This document shows, piece after piece, positions 1 to 5,039 of a stretch of DNA of 7,115 nucleotides. Position numbers and translations under genes: made by a program. Each line of letters opens with the position of its first letter. The first letter of the stretch is position 1. Source of the DNA: Elusimicrobiota bacterium (GTDB taxonomy: Bacteria; Elusimicrobiota; Elusimicrobia; UBA1565; UBA9628); the NCBI GenBank assembly GCA_016194625.1, contig JACQBB010000246.1, positions 1-7,115 of the forward strand, read 5' to 3'. A model generated the notes under the pieces. That model saw only the letters and a program-made list of their open reading frames with translations. It made no database searches and was not told where the DNA came from.

Positions 1-943
1 GGCGCACGAGCGCCTGCTCGTCGGTGAGGCGCGCTTCCTCGAACGACTCGCGCAGTCCGGCGAGCTCCGGCATCGCCCGGAACTCGAGCGAGTCCGGGAG
101 CTTCTCGTCGCCGGCCGGAAGGCTCACGCGCGCGCCCCGACGGTAGACCAGCGTCCGCGCCGGCGCGCCCGCGGCCGCGGTGCTCTTGGGCACCGAGTAG
201 CGGTACACCGCGAGACGGGCCGTCGCCGCGCCGGCCGGGACCGGCGCCCCCTCCGGGATCATCAGGTAGTCGACGTCGTCGAGCCTCAGCTCGCCCCAGA
301 TCTGAGCCTCGCAGTAGTTCACGCAGCGGTTGCGGTCGCCGGGGCGGCGGCGGTAGGCGAAAGTGTGGGGGAGCACCGGGTTCGCGGGACCGCCTCGGCC
401 GACCCGGCCGGTCCGGCGCGAGAAGTCCAGGGTGTCGGCGTAGGTCCAGGTCGCGCGCTCCGCGACCTCCGTCTTGAAGACGACGCCGACCTCGCCGTAG
501 CGCGACGGCAGCAGGAACCGGCCGAGGCCGCGGTCCGGGGCGTCCAGGAACGCGTACTTCGGCAGCAGCTCGCGCCCGTGCAGGTCGTAGGGCAGGCGCG
601 CCATCGCCAGCTCCTGCTCGGCCTCGAGGCGCTCCTCGAGGCGGTCGAAGCCGCCGGTCGTGCGCGTCTGGTGGCGGTTCAGGAAGCCGAAGCGCGCGAT
701 CGCCGGGAAGACCTTCGCGGGGACCATCATCACCAGGCGGGCGCCCGCGGCGGGCGCCGGGCCGGCGCCGGCCGGCTCGGCCTCGTCGCACTCGCGGCGC
801 ACGCGCGCGACCAGGGCGCGGGCCAACTCCCGCGTCGGGACGGTCCGGATCTCCTGCGGAGTCACCGCCAGGCGGGCGGACGCGGAGGCGGCGCCGGCGG
901 GCGGCGACAGGAGGACGACGGCGGTCAGGAGCGCGGGGAGCAC
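1..943 (-). CDS. Secreted protein, DUF3626/ADP-ribosyltransferase-like, C-terminus cut by window edge
   Basis: The frame is open from a GTG at 943 to the left edge and gives 314 visible residues. An in-frame TAG lies four codons upstream (953-955), so 943 is the earliest possible start. Residues 1-19 form a Sec signal peptide (LPALLTAVVLLSPPAGA), so the product is probably exported. The mature part has HQTRTTGGFD at 91-100, PKYAFLD at 128-134, RYGEVGVVFK at 148-157 followed by ERATWTYADTL, and NYCEAQIWGEL at 209-219. From memory this order (H-T...GG, LxPKYG, YGxVxxxxK, ERxTxTxxD, YxEAQIWG) recalls DUF3626 and related ADP-ribosyltransferase-fold proteins, where the EAQ-type glutamate lies near the active site. 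That assignment is inference. There is no Shine-Dalgarno; a TAGAAT lies six bases before the GTG. It follows the PAS gene after 41 bases and may be partly co-transcribed with it. The gene is real with high confidence; family moderate; substrate unknown. Confidence 0.8.
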   Translation of the reverse strand, partial: MLPALLTAVVLLSPPAGAASASARLAVTPQEIRTVPTRELARALVARVRRECDEAEPAGAGPAPAAGARLVMMVPAKVFPAIARFGFLNRHQTRTTGGFDRLEERLEAEQELAMARLPYDLHGRELLPKYAFLDAPDRGLGRFLLPSRYGEVGVVFKTEVAERATWTYADTLDFSRRTGRVGRGGPANPVLPHTFAYRRRPGDRNRCVNYCEAQIWGELRLDDVDYLMIPEGAPVPAGAATARLAVYRYSVPKSTAAAGAPARTLVYRRGARVSLPAGDEKLPDSLEFRAMPELAGLRESFEEARLTDEQALVR

Positions 944-949
944 GGCCGG

Positions 950-955
950 ATTCTA
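950..955 (-). promoter_or_regulatory. Putative -10 element (TAGAAT), leaderless start
   Basis: TAGAAT on the minus strand ends six bases before the GTG at 943. Transcription would begin at or next to the start codon. This matches the spacing seen at 3522 and 3595. No convincing -35 element was found. Confidence 0.45.
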
Positions 956-984
956 GCGTTCCTGCGGCGCGCCGCGCCAGCGCC

Positions 985-1527
985 TCAGGCCTTCGGCGCT
1001 GGATGCGGGCGCGGCGCGCCCTCCTCGATGCGCAGGAGGATCGCGCCGCCGACCCGCTCGGTCGACACCCGCAGAGACAGCGTCTTCACGCCGTCGCGCA
1101 GGTAGACGTCGGGATACGCGGGCGCGCGCCGCACCGGGAGGCCCGTCTCGAAGGTCTTGCGCACCGAGTTCCGGATCGTGCACGAGCGGCAATGGACCGA
1201 CTGTCCGCACCCGCCGGGCAGGTCGGCGTGCACGCACTGGATCACGTCGCCGCCCTTCAAGCGCTCGACCTCGGAGCGCTCGCGGCCGAGGAGGTCGCAG
1301 GCCGCCGTGTTGGCGACGAGCACGCGCACGTCGTCGTCGACGAGCAGCACGGGCGCGCCCAGCGACTCCAGGAACTCGCGCACGGCGCTCAGCGAGACGG
1401 ACTCCAGCAGGCGCGCGCTGCACTCGGGACAGATCCCGTGGGTGACGGGGAACGAGCCGCGGAACTCCTCTTCCGAGGTCCCCAGCGTCTTGCGGCACCA
1501 CGCGCAGACCTTCAACGCGCCGGCCAT
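985..1527 (-). CDS. PAS-domain protein with N-terminal zinc-ribbon-like motif and a second cysteine cluster
   Basis: A 180-residue soluble protein with no signal peptide or membrane segment. Residues 8-36 carry C8-x2-C11, H30 and C33-x2-C36, a probable zinc-binding knuckle. Residues about 46-168 read as a PAS sensor domain: APVLLVDDDVRVLVANTAAC, then LLGRERSEVERLKGGDVIQC, and a closing beta strand GGAILLRIEEG. Inside the PAS part, C98, C107, C113 and C116 form C-x8-C-x5-C-x2-C; similar cysteines occur in many stand-alone PAS proteins and could bind metal or react with oxidants (inference). There is no kinase, GGDEF or DNA-binding output domain, so it would act through a partner. Start choice: an in-frame GTG at 1536 lies inside the Shine-Dalgarno GGAGGTGA, so the ATG at 1527 is preferred. 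It is the third gene of the minus-strand cluster, 48 bases after the YkgJ-like gene. Confidence 0.88.
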   Translation of the reverse strand: MAGALKVCAWCRKTLGTSEEEFRGSFPVTHGICPECSARLLESVSLSAVREFLESLGAPVLLVDDDVRVLVANTAACDLLGRERSEVERLKGGDVIQCVHADLPGGCGQSVHCRSCTIRNSVRKTFETGLPVRRAPAYPDVYLRDGVKTLSLRVSTERVGGAILLRIEEGAPRPHPAPKA

Positions 1528-1532
1528 CGGCG

Positions 1533-1540
1533 TCACCTCC
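1533..1540 (-). promoter_or_regulatory. Ribosome binding site GGAGGTGA that decides the start
   Basis: A near-perfect Shine-Dalgarno on the minus strand, with eight bases between GGAGG and the ATG at 1527. It contains the GTG at 1536 that would give a three-residue longer product, so that GTG is unlikely to be used. Confidence 0.8.
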
Positions 1541-1575
1541 CCCCGGATCGGAGGCGCGCAACGCTTCGGCCGCCC

Positions 1576-1836
1576 CTAGGCGTCCGGACGCGTCGCCGCC
1601 TCTAGGGCGGCGATCAGCCTCAGGGCCTCGTCCGCGGTCTCGCCGCACACCCACGACGACGGCGCGAACTCGCGGCAGACCTTCGGGTACTCCGGCGTCC
1701 CCCACAGCGCGCAGCGCCCCGCGTCCGTCAGGTTCGCGCAGCGCACGCCGGCTGGCTTGCCGTCCGGCATGCCGGGCAGGGGGCTCGAGATCGACGGCGC
1801 GACGCAGCAGGCGCCGCAGCCCGGCCTACACTCCAC
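1576..1836 (-). CDS. ykgJ: YkgJ family cysteine cluster protein
   Basis: An 86-residue protein starting MECRPGCGACC, followed by PSISSPLPGMPDGKPAGVRC, a pattern I recognise from E. coli YkgJ and its relatives (UPF0153-like). Eight cysteines (C3, C7, C10, C11, C33, C42, C54, C64) fit the family, which is predicted to bind zinc or an iron-sulphur cluster; the biochemical role is not established. The length is normal and no signal peptide is present. The start is a GTG at 1836, inside the last codons of the carbonic anhydrase gene (11-base overlap). This implies translational coupling, and the expected family N-terminus supports it. No independent Shine-Dalgarno is clear. Confidence 0.92.
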   Translation of the reverse strand: MECRPGCGACCVAPSISSPLPGMPDGKPAGVRCANLTDAGRCALWGTPEYPKVCREFAPSSWVCGETADEALRLIAALEAATRPDA

Positions 1837-2377
1837 CCGACTCCCGGACCGCGCAGATGGTGTCGTCCTCGACGCGGTAGATCATCGGGGCGACGGCGAC
1901 CTTCGGGTACAGCGCGCGCAGGCGCCGCGCCTCGGACACGACGAAGTCGATCTCGGCGCCGACCTCGTGCGTCGGCAGGGACTTGTCGAACTGCTCCTCG
2001 GCCTCGGGCCGCTCCCAGCCGACCTCGACCAGGCCGCGGACGAACGCCTCGCGCCGCGCGGCCAAGCCGGACATCCCGCAGTTCGTGTGGCCGATCAGCG
2101 CGATCGCGCGCACGCCGCCCACCGCGATCGCGTAGGACACGCGGAACTCCGACTGACGCAGGTTCGCGCCGCCGGTGCGCAGGATGAACGCGTAGTTGTC
2201 GGGGATGCGCAGGTGCTTGCGGCTGTCCATGCACATGCCGATGAGCAGCTCGGGCTTCTCGGCCCGCGGAGGCATCGGCGCGCGCAGGTCGTGGTAGCGC
2301 AGCAGGGCCCCCAGCGGGGTCGCGCGGTAGGCGGCCGGGATGTCGTCTTCCTTCCGGATCGGGACGAGGCGGTTCAT
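1826..2377 (-). CDS. Beta-class carbonic anhydrase family protein
   Basis: A 183-residue cytoplasmic protein. It carries the beta-carbonic anhydrase signature CMDSR at 49-53 (zinc ligand Cys49 and the Asp51-Arg53 dyad) and GHTNCGM at 96-102 (zinc ligands His97 and Cys100). LRTGGAN at 67-73 stands where typical members have RNAGN. The family interconverts CO2 and bicarbonate. All three zinc ligands and the dyad are present, so activity is plausible, though CM in place of CS and TGG in place of NAG mark it as a divergent small member. A longer reading from a TTG at 2398 is possible, but the ATG at 2377 (MNRLVPIRKEDD) is preferred: the TTG extension adds nothing family-like. No Shine-Dalgarno is visible; TAGAGT lies 11 bases upstream. 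It is the first gene of the minus-strand cluster and is divergent from the nuclease gene. Confidence 0.92.
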   Translation of the reverse strand: MNRLVPIRKEDDIPAAYRATPLGALLRYHDLRAPMPPRAEKPELLIGMCMDSRKHLRIPDNYAFILRTGGANLRQSEFRVSYAIAVGGVRAIALIGHTNCGMSGLAARREAFVRGLVEVGWERPEAEEQFDKSLPTHEVGAEIDFVVSEARRLRALYPKVAVAPMIYRVEDDTICAVRESGGV

Positions 2378-2388
2378 GGCTGGAGGAC

Positions 2389-2394
2389 ACTCTA
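2389..2394 (-). promoter_or_regulatory. Putative -10 element (TAGAGT) for the carbonic anhydrase operon
   Basis: On the minus strand TAGAGT is followed by GTCC and lies 11 bases before the ATG at 2377, predicting a leader of only a few bases. The TANNNT-GTCC arrangement repeats at three other genes here. The hexamer itself is a weak -10 match. Confidence 0.35.
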
Positions 2395-2415
2395 GCAAAC
2401 CGGCGCGGGCGCCCC

Positions 2416-2483
2416 CCTATAGGCCTAAAGACCTATCATGACATGGGTCTTCGGACTCTCAGCGCATAGGCCTTTTAGGTTAT
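2416..2483. repeat. AT-rich direct and inverted repeats in the divergent spacer
   Basis: The octamer ATAGGCCT occurs at 2419-2426 and again at 2466-2473, 47 bases apart. The first copy forms an imperfect inverted repeat with AGACCTAT at 2429-2436 (7 of 8 pairs, two-base centre) and overlaps the palindrome CCTATAGG at 2416-2423. The second copy runs directly into the putative -10 of the nuclease gene. In such a GC-rich background this looks like a pair of regulator binding sites between divergent promoters; no known regulator is recognised. Confidence 0.45.
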
Positions 2484-2486
2484 ACT
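2481..2486 (+). promoter_or_regulatory. Putative -10 element (TATACT) upstream of the secreted nuclease gene
   Basis: TATACT matches the -10 consensus in five of six positions and would give a leader of about 70 bases before the ATG at 2561. No good -35 lies 16-18 bases upstream; the ATAGGCCT repeat occupies that spacer, so a regulator bound there could control this promoter. Confidence 0.4.
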
Positions 2487-2549
2487 CCGGAAGGCCTCGA
2501 GATCGACCGGGGCCCCCCTCCGCACCGCGCACACGGTCCGCTCCAGAAC

Positions 2550-2556
2550 AAGGAGG
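2550..2556 (+). promoter_or_regulatory. Ribosome binding site AAGGAGG
   Basis: A strong Shine-Dalgarno four bases before the ATG at 2561. It rules out the upstream in-frame ATG at 2438, which has no such site and would bury the signal peptide. Confidence 0.8.
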
Positions 2557-2560
2557 ACGC

Positions 2561-3178
2561 ATGACGCCGAAAGCCGCTCTCTGGCTCGCCTTGGGATCGC
2601 TCCTCGCGCTCCCGGCGCCCGCCCGGGCCCTCAGCGCCGACGACGCGTTCGCCGGCTCCGTCGCCGCCGTCGCCGCGCAGGCCGCCGCCTCCGCCGCGAA
2701 GCTGAAGGCCGACGCCGCGGAAGCCGCGGCCAAGGCGCACGCCGCCGCGGTCCCCGAGCTGCTCGCCCGCGCCCGGCCCGACTTCAGCTTCACGCCGGGC
2801 AACCTGTGCACGCCGAGCGACCCCAACTTCAAGGAGTACCGCTACCCGGAGCACATCCCGTACTGCCAGCGGAACGTGACGCGCGGCATGAAGACCCAGG
2901 TCGCCGCCCATTACGGCGTCGCCGAGGCGGACTGGCGCGACTACGAGTTCGACCACCTGATCCCGCTGGCCATCGGCGGCGACAGCTCCGTCGACAACCT
3001 GTGGCCCCAGCCCGACCAGGACAACCAGGGGAGCGCGGGCAAGGACCGGCTGGAGAACGACCTCTACCTCCAGATGAAGGCGGGGACGATCACCCAGGCC
3101 GAGGCGGTCAAGCGCATCTACGGCTGGTTCGACGCCGCGATGCTGGCCGACAAGGTGCTGAAGGTCGCGGGACGCTAG
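2561..3178 (+). CDS. Secreted HNH-like endonuclease domain protein
   Basis: A 205-residue protein. Residues 1-23 form a Sec signal peptide ending APARA. Residues about 25-70 are an alanine-rich amphipathic helix, possibly a coiled coil, which acts as a spacer. The C-terminal domain carries YEFDHLIPLAIGG at 128-140 and DNLWPQP at 145-151: the Asp131-His132 pair and Asn146 resemble the ββα-metal (HNH) core seen in small exported bacterial proteins ending DHLIPLxLGG...NLWPQ. Cys83 and Cys102 could form a disulphide in the exported protein. Predicted role: a metal-dependent nuclease acting in the periplasm or outside the cell, perhaps for DNA scavenging (inference; no immunity gene is adjacent, so a toxin role is not supported). 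The start is set by the AAGGAGG site. Its stop codon overlaps that of the convergent gene at a CTAG. Confidence 0.88.
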   Translation: MTPKAALWLALGSLLALPAPARALSADDAFAGSVAAVAAQAAASAAKLKADAAEAAAKAHAAAVPELLARARPDFSFTPGNLCTPSDPNFKEYRYPEHIPYCQRNVTRGMKTQVAAHYGVAEADWRDYEFDHLIPLAIGGDSSVDNLWPQPDQDNQGSAGKDRLENDLYLQMKAGTITQAEAVKRIYGWFDAAMLADKVLKVAGR

Positions 3179-3522
3179 CCGGCGACGACGCAGGACCTCT
3201 CGACGACCGCGGACCAGCGGCCCTTGCCGAGACGCGCGCGGACCTCGAGGCGGGCCAGGCCGATCGCCGGCGCGAAGTCGAACCAGCGGAAGCCGGCCGC
3301 CTCGCGGCAGTCGAGCCACTCGCCGCCGTCCAGGCGCACCTGGACCTGCGCCTCGGCGGGCGCCGAGACGCGGACGGAGTAATGCCCGGGGCGCAGGGTC
3401 TCGCCCTCGAGCGGATGATCGATGATCGGGGTCAGCGCGGCCTTCTTGGGCGCGGCGGACTTCTTGGCGGCGGGCTTCGCCGCGGCGGGGACGGCCTTCA
3501 CGACGGTCTTGTTCTTGTGCAC
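3175..3522 (-). CDS. Small basic protein: histone H1-like Lys/Ala tail plus Ig-like beta domain
   Basis: A 115-residue protein not placed in a named family. Residues 1-30 are a Lys/Ala/Pro tail (KPAAKKSAAPKKAA) like histone H1-type or nucleoid-protein tails. Residues 31-115 look like a single Ig-like or carbohydrate-binding-like beta sandwich: PIIDHPLEGETLRPGHYSVR, VQVRLDGGEWLDCRE, FRWFDF, LEVRARLGKGRW. There is no signal peptide or membrane segment, so it is probably cytoplasmic; the tail might bind nucleic acid or polyanions (inference). The start is the GTG at 3522 because a perfect TATAAT lies six bases before it. An in-frame ATG at 3555 would give 126 residues but would place that promoter inside the gene and has no Shine-Dalgarno. 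It is divergent from the methyltransferase gene and converges on the nuclease gene. Confidence 0.75.
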   Translation of the reverse strand: MHKNKTVVKAVPAAAKPAAKKSAAPKKAALTPIIDHPLEGETLRPGHYSVRVSAPAEAQVQVRLDGGEWLDCREAAGFRWFDFAPAIGLARLEVRARLGKGRWSAVVERSCVVAG

Positions 3523-3528
3523 GGGGAC

Positions 3529-3534
3529 ATTATA
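3529..3534 (-). promoter_or_regulatory. Consensus -10 element (TATAAT), leaderless start
   Basis: A perfect TATAAT on the minus strand followed by GTCCCC and then the GTG at 3522. Transcription would start at or beside the GTG. It is the strongest promoter-like hexamer in the window. Confidence 0.6.
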
Positions 3535-3582
3535 CGACTTGCTCGGCTCTTTCATGAAGGGCAGTCCCGCAACGCAATCGCC

Positions 3583-3588
3583 TATACT
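3583..3588 (+). promoter_or_regulatory. -10 element (TATACT), leaderless start of the RNA methyltransferase gene
   Basis: TATACT followed by GTCCCG and then the ATG at 3595. It mirrors the element at 3529-3534 on the other strand in both spacing and discriminator sequence. The 72-base spacer therefore holds two divergent promoters, with the palindrome TTCATGAA (3551-3558) between them. Confidence 0.6.
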
Positions 3589-3594
3589 GTCCCG

Positions 3595-4308
3595 ATGAGA
3601 GCCGCCGCGTCCCTGCGCGTCGTCCTGGTCGGCCCGGAGAACCCGCGCAACGTGGGCTTCGTCGCCCGCGCGATGCTCGCCTTCGGCGTCGAGGAGCTGT
3701 GGGTCGCGGGCTCGCCCTGGACCGCGGCGCCTCCCGAGTCGTACCGGACCGGAACCGCCGCGCCCGACATATTGGGGAAGGCGCGCTTCGTCCCGACGCT
3801 CGCCGACGCGCTCGCCGGCTGCGCGGACGCGGTCGCCTTCAGCCGCCGCCCGACGGCCCTGCGCCAGAGCGAGTTCGTCCTCCCCCACTCGCCGGCGGGG
3901 CTCGCCGCCGGCGGACGCGTCGCGCTGGTGTTCGGCCGCGAGTCGGCCGGCCTCACCCGCGAGGAGTCCGCGCTGTGCCCGCGCCTGGCGCGCATCCCGG
4001 GGCGGGAAGGCGTGAGCCTCAACCTGGGCCAGGCGGTCGCGGTCGCGCTGTTCTCCCTGACCGCGCCGCGCGAGGCGCCGCCTCCCGACGCGCGCAAGGC
4101 GCGCCCGCCGGTCTCCGTCGAGCGGATGCTCGGGCTGTGGTCTTTTCTGGAGCCGCGCCTGGCGGCCGCGCCGCGCTTCACGAAGGCGCGCCTCCTGCGG
4201 GTGCGCCAGACGCTGTACCGGCTGTCGCTCGACGACGAGGACTTCGACCTGCTCTTCGCCGTGATGAACGAGCTGGCCCGCCCCGCGGCGACCCGCCGGC
4301 GCGACTAG
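3595..4308 (+). CDS. TrmH/SpoU family RNA 2'-O-methyltransferase, TrmJ-like
   Basis: A 237-residue protein with the three SPOUT-fold motifs. Motif 1 is PENPRNVGFVARAM at 14-27 (Asn and Arg of the family). Motif 2 is VFGRESAGLTREE at 112-124. Motif 3 is SLNLGQAVAVALF at 141-153, which forms the S-adenosylmethionine-binding trefoil knot. Length and the C-terminal helical extension (about 175-230, with FTKARLLRVRQTLYRLSLDDEDFDLL) fit the TrmJ/LasT branch, which methylates the ribose of a wobble-region nucleotide (position 32) in tRNA. Family members are cytoplasmic dimers. Substrate is inferred from the branch; an rRNA target is possible. The ATG at 3595 lies six bases after a TATACT and matches the usual N-terminus just before the first beta strand (LRVVLVGPENPRN). 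No Shine-Dalgarno. Its stop overlaps that of the GDT1-type gene. Confidence 0.93.
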   Translation: MRAAASLRVVLVGPENPRNVGFVARAMLAFGVEELWVAGSPWTAAPPESYRTGTAAPDILGKARFVPTLADALAGCADAVAFSRRPTALRQSEFVLPHSPAGLAAGGRVALVFGRESAGLTREESALCPRLARIPGREGVSLNLGQAVAVALFSLTAPREAPPPDARKARPPVSVERMLGLWSFLEPRLAAAPRFTKARLLRVRQTLYRLSLDDEDFDLLFAVMNELARPAATRRRD

Positions 4309-4898
4309 CCGCGGGCCAGGATCAGGACCCCGACGACGGCGAACAGGACCGCGGCCAGGCGCCGCGCCTTCTCCGGATGCAGCCGCGCCTTCAGGTTGTG
4401 GCCGACGACGGTCGCGATCGCCGTGACCGACGCCAGCGCCGAGACCGCCCCCAGGAACACCGTCAGCGGACGGCCGCGCTGCGCGGCGAGCGCCGCGGTC
4501 GTCAGCTGGCTCATGTCCCCCCATTCCGCCAGGAAGACCACCAGGAAGGCGGCCCCCGCCGCGCGCCGGAAGCCCGCCGCGCGGCGCGCGTCCAGGTCTT
4601 CGACCTCCTCCTCTCCTTCCTGCGTCCACAGCTTCCAGGCGAAGAACAGGAACAGCAGGCCCGCGCCCGCGCGCACCCACGCGCGCGGCAGGAACGAGAG
4701 CGCGCCGCCCAGGACGACGGCGACGACCGACTGGACCAGGAACGCCGCGGTCACGCCGGCGAACACCGCGACCGGATGGCGGCGCGAGGCCATCACCATC
4801 GTGGCCAGCGCGGTCTTGTCGGGGAGCTCGGACAGGAAGACGAGGCCGTAGGTCGAGGCGAACAGGGCCGGCTCGAAGGTCCAGAACGAGGCGCTCAT
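4305..4898 (-). CDS. GDT1/TMEM165 (UPF0016) family cation transporter
   Basis: A 197-residue integral membrane protein made of two homologous halves of about three helices each. The family signature ExGD(K/R)(T/S) appears twice, as ELPDKT at 24-29 and EWGDMS at 125-130. A Pro replaces the first Gly and a Met replaces the second basic residue; I recall similar variants in other GC-rich bacteria. An acidic loop (EGEEEVEDLD, 94-103) separates the halves. Family members export Mn2+ or exchange Ca2+/Mn2+ for protons; Mn2+ efflux is the best guess here. The start is the ATG at 4898 rather than the one at 4919: the helix then begins at the usual distance, and a TACAAT lies nine bases upstream. With so short a leader, a yybP-ykoY Mn riboswitch is excluded if this promoter is used. 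A 20-bp palindrome lies upstream. Confidence 0.93.
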   Translation of the reverse strand: MSASFWTFEPALFASTYGLVFLSELPDKTALATMVMASRRHPVAVFAGVTAAFLVQSVVAVVLGGALSFLPRAWVRAGAGLLFLFFAWKLWTQEGEEEVEDLDARRAAGFRRAAGAAFLVVFLAEWGDMSQLTTAALAAQRGRPLTVFLGAVSALASVTAIATVVGHNLKARLHPEKARRLAAVLFAVVGVLILARG

Positions 4899-4907
4899 GG
4901 CCCCGCC

Positions 4908-4913
4908 ATTGTA
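4908..4913 (-). promoter_or_regulatory. Putative -10 element (TACAAT) for the GDT1-type gene
   Basis: TACAAT on the minus strand lies nine bases before the ATG at 4898, giving a leader of about two to three bases. It overlaps the alternative 4919 reading, which is another reason to reject that longer form. Confidence 0.5.
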
Positions 4914-4943
4914 GCCCATCGCGGGCGGCCCCCGCCGATGCCT

Positions 4944-4963
4944 ATGTCTATTATTTTAGACAT
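4944..4963. repeat. Perfect 20-bp palindrome ATGTCTA-N6-TAGACAT, candidate operator
   Basis: Two seven-base arms pair perfectly around TTATTT. It is a conspicuous AT-rich island in GC-rich DNA, 31 bases upstream of the putative -10 of the GDT1-type gene. No U-tract follows on either strand and the stem would be weak in RNA, so a DNA-binding site for a dimeric regulator is more likely than a terminator. Metal-responsive control of the transporter is a plausible inference; the sequence matches no operator I can name. Confidence 0.55.
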
Positions 4964-4966
4964 TCC

Positions 4967-4984
4967 CCGCGAAGGGCCTCGCGG
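4967..4984. repeat. GC-rich hairpin CCGCGA-N6-TCGCGG after the glycosylase-like gene
   Basis: A perfect six-base stem with a six-base loop, about 55 bases past the stop of the minus-strand gene ending at 5040. There is no U-run after it, so it is not a standard intrinsic terminator. It might slow transcription or stabilise the mRNA end, or be chance in GC-rich DNA. Confidence 0.3.
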
Positions 4985-5039
4985 TCCGGGGAGGGATCGG
5001 GGGTCGAACGGGCTCCAGGGCGGGACCCGGAAAAGACCA

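Noticed and set aside
2438..2560. N-terminal extension of the nuclease gene from an ATG at 2438
   Set aside because: It would put 41 residues before the signal peptide, lies across the repeats and the TATACT, and has no ribosome site, whereas AAGGAGG precedes the ATG at 2561.
2561..3522. Nuclease toxin with the adjacent small protein as its immunity partner
   Set aside because: The small gene is on the opposite strand, is basic rather than acidic, and has its own strong promoter. Immunity proteins normally follow the toxin on the same strand.
4899..4919. Longer GDT1-type protein from the ATG at 4919
   Set aside because: The extra residues MGYNGGA are not family-like and contain the TACAAT promoter hexamer.
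4944..4963. Intrinsic terminator for the glycosylase-like gene
   Set aside because: The stem has only two GC pairs per arm and no U-tract follows on the minus strand, so it fits a protein-binding palindrome better.
4899..5039. Manganese riboswitch (yybP-ykoY) upstream of the GDT1-type gene
   Set aside because: The predicted transcript starts two to three bases before the ATG, and no matching conserved structure was seen in the 141-base spacer.
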